Positions 52,188-61,050 are shown, counted from the first letter of the stretch. The stretch: DNA of 64,000 nucleotides from Halobacillus naozhouensis (GCF_029714185.1 NZ_CP121671.1:1798001-1862000); one strand, 5' to 3'. Program-made: numbers and translations. The notes: a model not told the origin generated them from the letters alone.

Positions 52188-52643
52188 ATGCCATTATTAC
52201 CCACACTAAGTACTTTTTTTATTGTACTAAGCGCGATATTAATTGCTATTGGCTGGCGGTTAATTGTTACAAATAAACCTCAAGCACATAGAAAGGCTAT
52301 GATTGCTGCGTCTATCAGTGCATTGATTTTTTTCATTATTTACATGAGCCGAACTATCTTTATTGGAAATACCAGCTTCGGCGGTCCTGATGATATCAAA
52401 ATATACTACACTATTTTCCTGATTTTTCATATTATCCTTGCCACAGTAGGCGCTGTGTTTGGGGTTGTGACTCTGACGTTAGCTTTTAAGCGAAATTTAA
52501 TTAAGCATCGAAAAATTGGTCCAGTTACAAGCATTATCTGGTTTTGCACAGCAGTTACCGGTGTAATGGTGTACTTGTTGCTATATGTGATTTATGAAGG
52601 TGGAAAAACCACAAGCATGCTAAAGGCTATTTTTGGATTTTAA
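52188..52643 (+). CDS. ctaM: DUF420 membrane protein (CtaM/YozB)
   Basis: 151 residues with four membrane helices. DUF420 family; the S. aureus homologue CtaM is required for haem-copper oxidase activity. Conserved-looking residues: AHRKAMIAA, a His in FHIILATVG, and KHRKIGPVTSIIWFCTAVTG. AAAGGAG before ATG 52188. Position after ctaG supports a role in oxidase assembly; the biochemical role is not settled. Confidence 0.85.
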   Translation: MPLLPTLSTFFIVLSAILIAIGWRLIVTNKPQAHRKAMIAASISALIFFIIYMSRTIFIGNTSFGGPDDIKIYYTIFLIFHIILATVGAVFGVVTLTLAFKRNLIKHRKIGPVTSIIWFCTAVTGVMVYLLLYVIYEGGKTTSMLKAIFGF

Positions 52644-52647
52644 GCAG

Positions 52648-52685
52648 ACAGCAATTAGATGAATTCGTCTAATTGCTGTTTTTAT
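52648..52685. terminator. Terminator after ctaM
   Basis: Near-perfect palindrome ACAGCAATTAGA / TCTAATTGCTGT followed by TTT. Confidence 0.88.
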
Positions 52686-52707
52686 AACAAATAAAGGAGA
52701 GGATTAG

Positions 52708-53250
52708 GTGGAACATGCCTCGGACCGTATCAGGTTTATCCCGATAACTGTGAAAGCAGGCCAGCTTATGATCAGGAACCCCGTTAGTTTTTACGCTACA
52801 TATGGTTTCCCGCGTAATAAATCCTGGCCTCATGATGGATTAAAAGCGATCTTGCCTTTTTACGTAGAGTTGTTAGAAAACGAGAGGTCTGAACTCGGGT
52901 TCGGTCCGTGGATGATGGTGGACCGCAGAGTGGGGGAAATACTAGGTGACATAGGATTTAAGGGGCAGCCTAAGTATGGAATGGTCGAAATTGGCTACTA
53001 TGTAGTTCTTTCCAAGCGGAATCAAGGCTTCGCCACGGAAGCTGTAAAAGCGATGTGTAACTGGGCTTTTCAACAATCGCATGTTCGGACTGTTGAGGCA
53101 CAATGTGACAAACGCAACCTCGCCTCCCAGCAAGTACTGTTCAACAATGGGTTTAATCCAATTTCGGAAAAAGGTGCTATTATTACTTTTATGAAAGAGA
53201 AATACAGTCGTGCTGAGAAACCTGGGTCGACGCAAGACCAGCATCAATAA
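52708..53250 (+). CDS. GNAT N-acetyltransferase, RimJ/RimL-like
   Basis: 180-residue acetyl-CoA-dependent transferase of the Acetyltransf_3 group. Motif A lies in VEIGYYVVLSKRNQGFATEAVKAM (Q-x-x-G-x-G/A pattern RNQGFA), motif B in VEAQCDKRNLASQQVLFNNGF. Substrate unknown. GTG 52708 follows AAAGGAGAGG. It is not part of the conserved cta/ylb order, so it is an insertion. Confidence 0.85.
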   Translation: MEHASDRIRFIPITVKAGQLMIRNPVSFYATYGFPRNKSWPHDGLKAILPFYVELLENERSELGFGPWMMVDRRVGEILGDIGFKGQPKYGMVEIGYYVVLSKRNQGFATEAVKAMCNWAFQQSHVRTVEAQCDKRNLASQQVLFNNGFNPISEKGAIITFMKEKYSRAEKPGSTQDQHQ

Positions 53251-53288
53251 TCCCGTGAGTCGATAGCAGTCGACCGCGGGATTATTGG
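53247..53288. terminator. Bidirectional terminator GNAT / AI-2E transporter
   Basis: AATAATCCCG...AGTCGA / TCGAC..CGGGATTATT; the GNAT stop codon is inside the stem. Confidence 0.8.
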
Positions 53289-53291
53289 TGT

Positions 53292-54350
53292 TTATAATTT
53301 TAAATTCCACTTAATGATTCCGGCTTCTTTTGCAGAGTTAAAGGCGATCAGTGTGAGCGGTCCTAGGATAAAGCCAGCAAGCCCGATAAGCTGGAGCCCG
53401 AGATACATGGCGATTAAGGTAGCTAGCGGGGACAGACCAATGTGACTGCCCATAACTTTTGGTTCAACCGTTCTACGTATAGCAAGCAGGATGATCGCTA
53501 ATACAGCCAGCTGTGTTCCAAGTGGGATATCACCTGTGATAAACATATATAACGACCATGGTCCTAAGATCACGATTGATCCGATGATCGGGATGAAGTC
53601 AATTACCCAGATGATCAGCGACATGACAATGGCTACTTCAGGGGCAATCCACAACAATCCAATGAGAGAAACGATGAAAATGATAATACTGACTAGGAAT
53701 TGTGCTTTTAAAAATCCAAACACAACATAAGATAAGCGGGCGTTCATGAATTTTACTTTTTCCGAAGTGGCTTCGGTAAGCTGGTTGTGTAATTTTTTTC
53801 TGAGTCGCGGCATTTCCAGCATAAATAAAAATAAAGCAATCAGATAGACAAGGAAGCTCACTAGATACTCAGGGATTTTTGCGGCTACTGCAGCAATATT
53901 TCCAAGCTGTAATTTTTGACTGATCGCCTGAGTGGTTGAATCAAGTGTACTCATTAATTCACTTGTTACTTTCTCGACGAATTCTGGAGGCATATTCTTT
54001 GTGAAGTTATCCATATTATTTTCCCAATGAATAAACACACTGTTAATTTGGTTAATGTAGGCAGGAGCATTGTCAGCCAATTGAAGGATCTGAGTGATCG
54101 CTCTGGTGACAGCGTATGTTCCCAGTAATCCAATGAAGAGTAGAAATAGCAGAAATACCACAATCACTGCCACTTTCCTATTCACTCGAAGTCGAAACTT
54201 GATCCATCGTATGGAAGGATTTAAAAACAAGGCAGTGACGAGTGCAGCAATTAGCGGCACAGATATGGGTAAAACAAAATACCCTACAACGATGAACAGG
54301 ATTGCAAGCAGGATAAGTGTCCATTGACGCTTAGTAAGATAGCTGAACAA
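53292..54350 (-). CDS. AI-2E family transporter (UPF0118)
   Basis: 352-residue membrane protein with about eight helices and the family's soluble segment (about 85-150). Seen: the two N-terminal helices FLVLPISVPLIAALVTALFLNPSIRW-like, the PxL motif region IPIIGSIVILGPWSLYMF, and the C-terminal VEPKVMGSHIGLSPLATLIAMYLG. Members export diverse small molecules or ions; some are Na+/H+ antiporters in halophiles. Start TTG 54350 with AAGGGAG twelve bases away is uncertain. Substrate unknown. Confidence 0.82.
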   Translation of the reverse strand: MFSYLTKRQWTLILLAILFIVVGYFVLPISVPLIAALVTALFLNPSIRWIKFRLRVNRKVAVIVVFLLFLLFIGLLGTYAVTRAITQILQLADNAPAYINQINSVFIHWENNMDNFTKNMPPEFVEKVTSELMSTLDSTTQAISQKLQLGNIAAVAAKIPEYLVSFLVYLIALFLFMLEMPRLRKKLHNQLTEATSEKVKFMNARLSYVVFGFLKAQFLVSIIIFIVSLIGLLWIAPEVAIVMSLIIWVIDFIPIIGSIVILGPWSLYMFITGDIPLGTQLAVLAIILLAIRRTVEPKVMGSHIGLSPLATLIAMYLGLQLIGLAGFILGPLTLIAFNSAKEAGIIKWNLKL

Positions 54351-54390
54351 TTTATAAAATGACTCCCTTCTTCTCTATATTTGAGTGTGT

Positions 54391-54436
54391 CATGAAGAAG
54401 AGCCGCTCACCAGAGTGGTGTGCGACTCTTGAATAA
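54391..54436 (-). terminator. Hairpin downstream of the YugN-like gene
   Basis: Minus strand AAGAGTCGC...CCACTCTGG...GCGGCTCTTCTTC; imperfect stem with G:T pairs. Confidence 0.5.
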
Positions 54437-54459
54437 TTTTCAGCCAGTCTTAGAGGTCA

Positions 54460-54828
54460 TTATGTTGTTTGGTGTTCGGCTACGTGTTCTTGTAGTTTCT
54501 TAACTAAATTGGTTGCTTTATCAATGATGCTTGAAGAAAACCCTTCTTGTTCTCCATATTCTACGCCATGTGGATAGTGGTGCTTCCCTAGAAGCGGAGT
54601 CACCAGCTGGATAACGGCATTACCTTTATCTACGTCACCTTCCAGCGCATATCCTTGTATGCGGATATAGAACGTTTTATTCTTCTCTGGGGAGTCAACT
54701 TTGTAATCATAGCTGACTCTTTCGTAATCCCATGAGCCGCCCAAAATAAACCCATTACTTTCCATAATCATAGTGAGTCGTTTAATGTCAATTACTAATC
54801 CATCGATTCCAGTACCTTCTAATTTCAT
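54460..54828 (-). CDS. YugN-like family protein
   Basis: 122-residue soluble protein of the YugN-like family (B. subtilis YugN, and YlbA at this locus). Seen: GFILGGSWDYERVSYDYKVD, the AVIQLVTPLLGKHHYPHGVEYGE core and a helical C-terminus. ATG 54828 is six bases after GAGGTGT; the GTG at 54837 overlaps the SD. Position before ylbB suggests it is the ylbA equivalent, but I only claim the family. Function unknown. Confidence 0.75.
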   Translation of the reverse strand: MKLEGTGIDGLVIDIKRLTMIMESNGFILGGSWDYERVSYDYKVDSPEKNKTFYIRIQGYALEGDVDKGNAVIQLVTPLLGKHHYPHGVEYGEQEGFSSSIIDKATNLVKKLQEHVAEHQTT

Positions 54829-55035
54829 TACATACACCTCACAAATTTTATGTATCTTTCCTCATTTTAGTATGGGAAAGGACAAGTTGCAATTCGCTGT
54901 GAATCGCTTTGTTATTACTATACATACTTTACCGACAGTCACTTAATTATACTATAAATTGCCTAGCCATGCATGTAATAAATTTAAGAAATCGGGAACA
55001 ATACATATCGACGGCTGAATTAAAGGAGGATATTC

Positions 55036-55464
55036 ATGAAGACCGTTAAAGATGTAATGACGAGTGATGTATCTGTTTGTCAAACGAGTGATACCTTATT
55101 CGATGCAGCTTCTATGATGAAACAGCAAAATGTTGGAGCCGTGCCTATTTGTGATGATAGTGGCCATTTAATGGGAATGGTAACCGATAGAGACTTAGTG
55201 ATCCGGGGATATGCTGATAAGAATCCAGATTCTACACCTATCCAGCAAGTGATGAGTGAGCATCTGTACCATATCAGTCCAGACACGACCCTTGAGGAAG
55301 CCGGACAAATGATGGCCGAGCATCAAGTACGCCGACTGCCTGTCGTTGAAAATGGAAAATTGACAGGGATTATTGCGCTTGGTGATTTGTCCCTTGATCA
55401 AAAATCAGATCATGCTGCTGGTGTAGCATTACACGACATTTCAGAGCGTCCAGAGCTTCATTAA
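55036..55464 (+). CDS. ylbB: CBS-domain protein YlbB
   Basis: 142 residues, two CBS domains and nothing else (VKDVMTSDVSVCQTSDTLFDAA..., VQRL-type second repeat VRRLPVVENGKLTGIIALGDL). The pair likely binds an adenine nucleotide. Signature MVTDRDLVIRG is typical of stress-associated CBS proteins. AAAGGAGG fixes ATG 55036. Ligand unknown. Distinct from DarB at 1707. Confidence 0.88.
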   Translation: MKTVKDVMTSDVSVCQTSDTLFDAASMMKQQNVGAVPICDDSGHLMGMVTDRDLVIRGYADKNPDSTPIQQVMSEHLYHISPDTTLEEAGQMMAEHQVRRLPVVENGKLTGIIALGDLSLDQKSDHAAGVALHDISERPELH

Positions 55465-55472
55465 ACCTTTTT

Positions 55473-55510
55473 AATAAGGCGACCCCTAGCAAAACGGGTC
55501 GTCTTATTTA
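55473..55510 (+). terminator. Terminator after ylbB
   Basis: AATAAGGCGACCC / GGGTCGTCTTATT then TATT. Confidence 0.85.
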
Positions 55511-55512
55511 TT

Positions 55513-55646
55513 GACCCTACACGACGTAGGGTCGTTCGACGTTGGCACAGGAAATGCCGAACTTAGTCGAACTTCCTCTATGCCGTTTTTAACAGAACTT
55601 CCTTGAATTTCGGACTTCCTTAATTCAGTTTTAGCAGAGCTTACTC
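55513..55646. repeat. Hairpin plus degenerate direct repeats
   Basis: A perfect stem GACCCTAC / GTAGGGTC (55513-55533) is followed by four degenerate copies of GAACTTCCTC-like units starting at 55569, 55595, 55612 and 55637. Two of them continue into GTTTT(T)AACA or GTTTTAGCA. No coding potential. May be part of a dispersed repeat or a regulatory leader of ylbC. Confidence 0.4.
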
Positions 55647-55736
55647 TTTCCTGTCTATCAGCGAATACACTTTTGTCATAGAAACAAGTTCTCTAGCTTA
55701 TAGTATAGTAAAGAGGGTTAATAGGGGGAGTGGACG

Positions 55737-56777
55737 ATGAGGAATTCGATTGCTATTGGATTGTTATTTATTCTGTTAAGTGGGGCGTGCTACCTGTTTA
55801 TAGCTCAGCCAGCCACTCCGGAAACTCAGCCATCTGAATCCATCATAGAGACAGCGTCACCTGAGCAGCCTGTGACGAAAAATAGTCAGGAGAATCTGGA
55901 AAAAGAGAAAACGTTTTTCTCTTGGCTGGGAACTTCTAGTGAGGAGATTCTATCTCAGTTTAAAGAACCAGATCGAATTGATCAAAGTCCATACGGGTAT
56001 GAGTGGTGGGTGTATTCGGGAGCGGATCGTTATTTTCAATTCGGCATCCGTGATGGAGAAGTAGTTACGGCGGTTACTTTTAGCGAAAACCCGAATGCAC
56101 AGCTGACCATCGGGAAAAGTTATCGTCAATTAAATCAAGCCTATACGTTCCAGTCGGATGTGTCGATCCGCAATGGAATGTATTCCTTTCAGCTTACCGA
56201 AAAAGATATAAAAGAACGGCCGCTTATTCCATTAAATGATGAATGGTCTGCACAGCTTTATTTTGATACGTTTACGAAAGAGCTATCAGCTGTCCGTGCC
56301 GTTAGAAATGATATTTTACTGGAACAGCAGCCCTATCAACTTACTTATAGAGGTGATCTTCCTACACCTGAGGTCCTTACAGAGGAGGATTGGGAGGAGA
56401 TCAATCAGGGTGCTGAACAGCAAATCTTCGAAATGTCTAATTATATTCGCCTGAAACATGGAATTGACTCGCTGGTAGTTCATGACAAAGCGGCGGCAGT
56501 GGCTTTTAGCCATAGTAAAGATATGAACGAGCACAACTATTTCTCCCATCATTCTCAAAATGGCGATGGGGTCGGAGAACGGCTTAGGAAGGCAGAAGTT
56601 CCCTATACAAGAGCCGGCGAAAATATAGCAGCACAGCATATCGACGCAACAGCTGCAATTCATGGATGGTTGAATAGCAAAGGCCACCGTGAGTCTTTGC
56701 TGGATGAGCGTTACACCCACTTGGGAGTCGGGGTGGATCAACTGTATTACACCCAGAATTTCCTCGCACTGCCTTGA
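55737..56777 (+). CDS. ylbC: CAP-domain protein YlbC
   Basis: 346 residues: signal anchor (6-23), Glu/Pro/Ser-rich linker to about 55, a CAP-associated N domain (about 60-200; SWLGTSSEEILSQFKEPDRIDQSPYGYEWWVY), and a C-terminal SCP/CAP (CwlB-like) domain (about 225-345) with HSKDMNEHNYFSHHSQNG and GENIA. Extracytoplasmic. CAP proteins of this type occur in spore-forming Bacilli; function is unknown. GGGGGAGTGG before ATG 55737. Confidence 0.88.
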   Translation: MRNSIAIGLLFILLSGACYLFIAQPATPETQPSESIIETASPEQPVTKNSQENLEKEKTFFSWLGTSSEEILSQFKEPDRIDQSPYGYEWWVYSGADRYFQFGIRDGEVVTAVTFSENPNAQLTIGKSYRQLNQAYTFQSDVSIRNGMYSFQLTEKDIKERPLIPLNDEWSAQLYFDTFTKELSAVRAVRNDILLEQQPYQLTYRGDLPTPEVLTEEDWEEINQGAEQQIFEMSNYIRLKHGIDSLVVHDKAAAVAFSHSKDMNEHNYFSHHSQNGDGVGERLRKAEVPYTRAGENIAAQHIDATAAIHGWLNSKGHRESLLDERYTHLGVGVDQLYYTQNFLALP

Positions 56778-56836
56778 ACATATTTAGGCGAAATGCATAG
56801 GCTATAGAGTAGTTTTCTATAGTGAGGTGTGTACAC

Positions 56837-57208
56837 ATGAGTGAAAAGATCTTGCACCCAAGCGTCCAGCAATTTAAGGAGTTCGTAGATGCCAATCCTA
56901 ATGTGAAAAGTCACCTAAGGAAGAATCATAAACTTATCCAAAGTTACTATGAGAAGTGGATGATTTTAGGAGAAGATGATCCTTTCTGGACATCACTTCC
57001 GAAATCAAAAACGCAAACGGATAACAATAAAAAGGATTGGATGAAACAATTTGGAGACCTGATGCAGGATATCAATTGGGAAGATGTTTCCAAGCATATC
57101 GATGAACTGAATGGAGCGATCGGCCAGATTCAACAGCTGATTACGAATATTCAACAGGAAAACAAACAAGACGCAAGGCAAGACACCATCGGCTATCCGT
57201 ATTATTAA
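56837..57208 (+). CDS. ylbD: YlbD-family putative spore coat protein
   Basis: 123 residues, charged and helical, containing FKEFVDANPNVKSHLRKNHKLIQSYYEKWMILGEDDPFW, the recognisable part of the YlbD coat family, and a C-terminal QARQD...YPYY tail resembling other coat proteins. ATG 56837 is seven bases after GAGGTG. Mother-cell (SigE/SigK) expression expected from B. subtilis but no such promoter is evident to me. ylbE is missing downstream. Confidence 0.78.
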   Translation: MSEKILHPSVQQFKEFVDANPNVKSHLRKNHKLIQSYYEKWMILGEDDPFWTSLPKSKTQTDNNKKDWMKQFGDLMQDINWEDVSKHIDELNGAIGQIQQLITNIQQENKQDARQDTIGYPYY

Positions 57209-57237
57209 GCCGGCACATATTTCTTTACAGTTCCAGT

Positions 57238-57271
57238 AAAACCCAAGGGTATCTGCACCTTGGGTTTTTTG
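57238..57271 (+). terminator. Terminator after ylbD
   Basis: AAAACCCAAGG / CCTTGGGTTTTTT. Confidence 0.9.
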
Positions 57272-57315
57272 GCGTGCGGTGTACTGCTAAGTTGTCTCCA
57301 CATCATTTATTTCAG

Positions 57316-57347
57316 TAGGTATGTTTTATATATACCTATACGGGGTA
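57316..57347. promoter_or_regulatory. Possible copper-responsive operator upstream of the P-type ATPase
   Basis: TACCTATACGGGGTA (57333-57347) resembles CsoR-family operators of the TACCC...GGGGTA kind. It overlaps a second dyad, TAGGTAT (57316-57322) with ATACCTA (57332-57338). 63 bases lie between the site and the ATPase start. No csoR or copZ is adjacent. Confidence 0.4.
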
Positions 57348-57409
57348 CTCCCATGTAAATAAACTGTATAGAAGTGAACATAACTAATGGATATAGGAGG
57401 TTATTTATA

Positions 57410-59482
57410 GTGCCGAACAAAAATGATCAGCATAAGGAACACGGAAATCATCCGAACGAACATGTGCCCGAGCATCAGCAGTCACATGAGCATCATGACG
57501 ACCACGCCCATCATGACCATGGTGCGCACGATCACCACGATCATCACGAACATATGGTAGCCGATTTCAAGAAACGCTTTTATATTTCACTTATACTTAC
57601 GATTCCTATTTTGCTCCTGTCTTCGATGATTCAGGATTTCATTGGTTTAGAGATTGCTTTTCTATATGATCAGTATGTGTTATTTGGGTTAGCTTCATTG
57701 GTCTTCTTTTATGGAGGCTGGTCCTTCTTAACTGGTGCTATGGACGAGTTAAAGAATAAGAACCCAGGGATGATGACACTGATTGGCCTTGCGATTGTTG
57801 TCGCTTATGGTTATAGTTCCATGGTTGTTTTCGGATGGGAAGGACGCAATTTCTTCTGGGAGCTTGCCACATTAGTTGATATCATGCTGCTTGGCCACTG
57901 GATTGAAATGAAGTCAGTGATGGGGGCTTCGAATGCTTTACAAGAACTTGTTAAGTTAATGCCAAATGAGGCGCATCGTGTCAACGAAGCTGGGGAAACA
58001 GAAGATGTGCCGATCCATGAGCTGGACCATGACGATCATGTAGTAGTGAAACCAGGTGAAAAAATACCGGTCGACGGTATGATCCTTGATGGTAAATCAG
58101 CGATCGATGAATCGATGTTAACAGGTGAGTCGGTTCCTGTTGAAAAGGCTCAGGAAGACGAAGTAATCGGCGGTTCGATTAACAAAGAAGGTAGTCTGAC
58201 GATTGCTGTGAAAAATATCGGAGAGAACACGTATCTTTCACAAGTTATTAACTTGGTCAAGGAAGCACAAAGTTCGAAATCACGTGCCCAGGACCTGGCA
58301 AACCGGGCGGCGAAGTGGCTGTTTTACCTGGCATTGGCATCAGGGATTGCGACCTTCATCATTTGGGTCACGATGGGAGCAACAATTGATATGGCAGTCG
58401 AAAGGACAGTCACGGTCATGGTCATCACATGTCCGCATGCTTTAGGACTGGCTGCACCACTAGTCATCGCTGTTTCAACCGCCATTTCCGCGAAAAAAGG
58501 CCTGTTAATTAGAAATCGCACCCAATTTGAGAACGCCCGCCAGTTGGATGCTGTTATTTTTGACAAAACCGGAACGCTCACGAAAGGCGAATTCGGGGTC
58601 ACAGATATCATTTCTTCACAAGGATTTGAAGATAGAGACGTTATCTATTGGGCTGCGAGTGCTGAACAGAATTCACAGCACCCGCTTGCAAGAGGTATCA
58701 TCGAAAGGGCAGAGGAACTGGAAGTTTCCCTGGATCATGTTGAAAACTTCGAATCCATGACAGGTAAAGGACTGCAAGGGGACGTTGCGGGGAAAAAAAT
58801 CGCGGTCGTCAGCCCTGGCTATGTGAAGGGAGAAAACATCTCCTACGATACCTCGTCGTTTGAAAGGCTGTCAGAAGAAGGGAAAACCGTTGTGTTTGTT
58901 CTGCTTGATGGTCAATTGGCCGGTATGATAGCACTGGCTGATATAGTACGGGATTCAGCGAAAGCAGCGATAGCTGCCCTTAAAGAAAAGGGAATCCATT
59001 CTATCATGTTGACAGGGGACAATCAGAAAGTAGCTGATTGGGTCGCTGACCAGCTGGACATGGATGAGGTGTATGCAGAAGTTCTTCCTGATCATAAAGC
59101 AGACCAGGTCAAGAAAGTCCAGGCAGAGGGTAGAAAGGTAGCAATGACAGGGGATGGTGTCAATGATGCCCCGGCCTTAGCGACAGCTGATGTCGGGATA
59201 GCGATCGGCAGTGGAACGGATGTGGCTGTCGAAACTGCCGATATCGTTTTAGTTAAAAGTAATCCGGAAGACATTGTGTCTGTTGTGGAACTATCTCAAA
59301 ACACGTATAAGAAAATGGTGCAAAATTTGTGGTGGGCCGCAGGATATAATATCGTCGCTATTCCATTAGCTGCAGGGGTCCTGGCCCCGATTGGAATAAT
59401 GCTGAGTCCTGCTGTTGGTGCCATCCTTATGAGTCTGAGTACGATTGTGGTAGCGATTAATGCCAAGCTACTTAAAGCCTAG
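57410..59482 (+). CDS. copB: P1B-type copper-transporting ATPase, CopB/CPH type
   Basis: 690 residues. The N-terminal about 50 residues are extremely His/Asp-rich (HEHHDDHAHHDHGAHDHHDH) and replace the usual CxxC metal domains. Eight membrane helices follow; the metal motif is Cys341-Pro-His343 (CPHALG), defining the P1B-3 (CopB) class rather than CPC-type CopA. TGES, phosphorylated Asp385 in DKTGTLT, QHPLA and TGDGVNDAPA are intact. It probably exports copper. GTG 57410 is nine bases after AGGAGG. Inserted between ylbD and ylbF. Confidence 0.9.
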   Translation: MPNKNDQHKEHGNHPNEHVPEHQQSHEHHDDHAHHDHGAHDHHDHHEHMVADFKKRFYISLILTIPILLLSSMIQDFIGLEIAFLYDQYVLFGLASLVFFYGGWSFLTGAMDELKNKNPGMMTLIGLAIVVAYGYSSMVVFGWEGRNFFWELATLVDIMLLGHWIEMKSVMGASNALQELVKLMPNEAHRVNEAGETEDVPIHELDHDDHVVVKPGEKIPVDGMILDGKSAIDESMLTGESVPVEKAQEDEVIGGSINKEGSLTIAVKNIGENTYLSQVINLVKEAQSSKSRAQDLANRAAKWLFYLALASGIATFIIWVTMGATIDMAVERTVTVMVITCPHALGLAAPLVIAVSTAISAKKGLLIRNRTQFENARQLDAVIFDKTGTLTKGEFGVTDIISSQGFEDRDVIYWAASAEQNSQHPLARGIIERAEELEVSLDHVENFESMTGKGLQGDVAGKKIAVVSPGYVKGENISYDTSSFERLSEEGKTVVFVLLDGQLAGMIALADIVRDSAKAAIAALKEKGIHSIMLTGDNQKVADWVADQLDMDEVYAEVLPDHKADQVKKVQAEGRKVAMTGDGVNDAPALATADVGIAIGSGTDVAVETADIVLVKSNPEDIVSVVELSQNTYKKMVQNLWWAAGYNIVAIPLAAGVLAPIGIMLSPAVGAILMSLSTIVVAINAKLLKA

Positions 59483-59602
59483 CTTGCGGGTGGCTGATCG
59501 GAGGTGTCTCATTCTGATTTAACCCTTTTAGTAGAATAGGATGTATCTGCATTTTATTCTATCTCTATATTTGGTACAATATAGAAGGAGGTGACACCTA
59601 CT

Positions 59603-60040
59603 ATGTTAGCCACAATGGAAATTGTAGATATATTAGACCAGTCTGAATCGATTGGTAAGATGGTTATGGATTCAGAGGTCATGCAAAATTACCAACAAGC
59701 TAAACAAGAGCTTGCGTCGGATCCAGATGCCCAGAAATTGATTCAGGATTTCACGGATATGAAAGATCAATACGAAGACGTGCAGCGCTTTGGGCGTTAC
59801 CACCCTGATTACAGCATCATTATGAAGCGTGTCAGAGGGGTAAAGCGTGAGATGGACATGCATGAGAAAGTAGCACGTTATAAGAAAGCAGAACGTGAAG
59901 TTCAAAAGCTGCTGGATGAAATTAGCCAGAGTGTTGCCTTTAGTGTTAGTGAACAGATCAAGGTTCCGAGGAATGGAATGGTGTTTACAGACACAGGGTG
60001 CGGCTGTGGATCCGGCGGAGGCTGCGGTTGTGCTTCGTAA
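59603..60040 (+). CDS. ricF: RicF (YlbF), Y-complex subunit
   Basis: 145 residues: helical YlbF/YmcA domain (about 1-110) and a C-terminal tail CGCGSGGGCGC with four cysteines. In B. subtilis RicA-RicF-RicT carries Fe-S clusters and promotes RNase Y processing as well as competence, biofilm and sporulation. ATG 59603 is eight bases after the very strong AAGGAGGTGA. Partners ricA and ricT are elsewhere. RNA decay theme is shared with rnjA at 17404. Confidence 0.9.
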   Translation: MLATMEIVDILDQSESIGKMVMDSEVMQNYQQAKQELASDPDAQKLIQDFTDMKDQYEDVQRFGRYHPDYSIIMKRVRGVKREMDMHEKVARYKKAEREVQKLLDEISQSVAFSVSEQIKVPRNGMVFTDTGCGCGSGGGCGCAS

Positions 60041-60090
60041 CATAATATAAAGTATACTGACAGGTGTGTGTGCATCTGCAGCAAACATAA

Positions 60091-60137
60091 GGCGCCTGAC
60101 TCTTGTTTTGATTGGAACATGAGTCAGGCGTTTCGTT
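60091..60137 (+). terminator. Terminator after ricF
   Basis: CGCCTGACTC, an 18-base loop, GAGTCAGGCG then TTTCGTTT. Confidence 0.8.
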
Positions 60138-60228
60138 TCTATTCTAGCTATCAAGCTTAGGAATGATTGAAGAGTAGTGATTAATTTGGTAAAATCATCA
60201 TAAATACAAAACAAAGTAGGGAATTTTT

Positions 60229-60504
60229 ATGAGGGTGAAACGACAAGGAATCATTGTGTATTTTCAACACATGAAGAATATTCGTCAAATTAAAAAACAT
60301 GGTCATTTGATCCATGCTTCCAAAAAGCAAAAATATGCCCTTCTTTATGTGGATCATGAAGACACAGAGTTTAAGATGGAGAAACTGGAGCGTTTACCGT
60401 TCGTCTCTCGTGTTGTTCTTTCCCATAAGCCAGCCATCCGAACGAACTTTGAGAATGCTAAACCGGATAAAGCTAAGCAATATGATTATAAGATGGGGAT
60501 TTAA
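60229..60504 (+). CDS. ylbG: UPF0298 protein YlbG
   Basis: 91-residue soluble protein, UPF0298. Start VKRQGIIVYFQHMKNIRQIKK and end AKQYDYKMGI match the family from end to end. Function unknown; conserved position after ylbF. SD TAGGGA before ATG 60229. Confidence 0.88.
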   Translation: MRVKRQGIIVYFQHMKNIRQIKKHGHLIHASKKQKYALLYVDHEDTEFKMEKLERLPFVSRVVLSHKPAIRTNFENAKPDKAKQYDYKMGI

Positions 60505-60541
60505 CAGGCGTTTGTTATGAACAAACGCCTGTTTTATTTTT
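60503..60541. terminator. Bidirectional terminator ylbG / 60544 gene
   Basis: AACAGGCGTTTGTT / AACAAACGCCTGTT with a three-base loop, then TTTATTTTT. Confidence 0.92.
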
Positions 60542-60543
60542 CC

Positions 60544-60933
60544 TTACGATAAAGGAGCTATAAACTTATTGGTCCTTAATATGCCGATTAAGTATTGATA
60601 ATACAAGTCTGTCTCAGGAAACACATTCGAGGGTTTAACAGTAAATTCGCTGATTTGTTTCTGATGACTTTCTACCATATCTTTAAACATCTCATAGCGT
60701 TTATTCGGCTGCTCATGCGGGTTAGGAATGCCTTCTCTGCAAAGGTAGATCGGCTGAAACTTTTGCTCAGGAGTAGGCTTCATGATTAAAGCTAGGGAAG
60801 CTGCGGGGCGGTTTGATTTTTCGCTAAAGAATGCAATGGCGTGCTGGATGCGATCAGGCATGAGCCGCCCCAGTTCCACAAGTTCATAGATATCCGCGTA
60901 TCCTTCGCCGAGTTCAATAAATTTTTGAATCAA
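60544..60933 (-). CDS. Conserved hypothetical protein between ylbG and rsmD
   Basis: About 129 residues, soluble. Seen: FIELGEGYADIYELVELGR at the N-terminus, then SNRPAASLALIMKPT and a central IYLCREGIPNPHEQPNKRYEMFKDM. I do not recognise a characterised family. TTG 60933, nine bases after AAAGGA, is preferred to TTG 60951, which precedes that SD. It reads against the ylb genes on both sides, so it is its own unit. Confidence 0.65.
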   Translation of the reverse strand: MIQKFIELGEGYADIYELVELGRLMPDRIQHAIAFFSEKSNRPAASLALIMKPTPEQKFQPIYLCREGIPNPHEQPNKRYEMFKDMVESHQKQISEFTVKPSNVFPETDLYYQYLIGILRTNKFIAPLS

Positions 60934-61050
60934 TTGATATCGTCCTTTCAAATGGTCTACTCCTTACTTTAGCATGGGACAGGAAGTCATGGGAAGTGGT
61001 TATAGGTGATTGCCATGGGGCGGATGAAATTCACTTTAAGTTTTGCAGAC

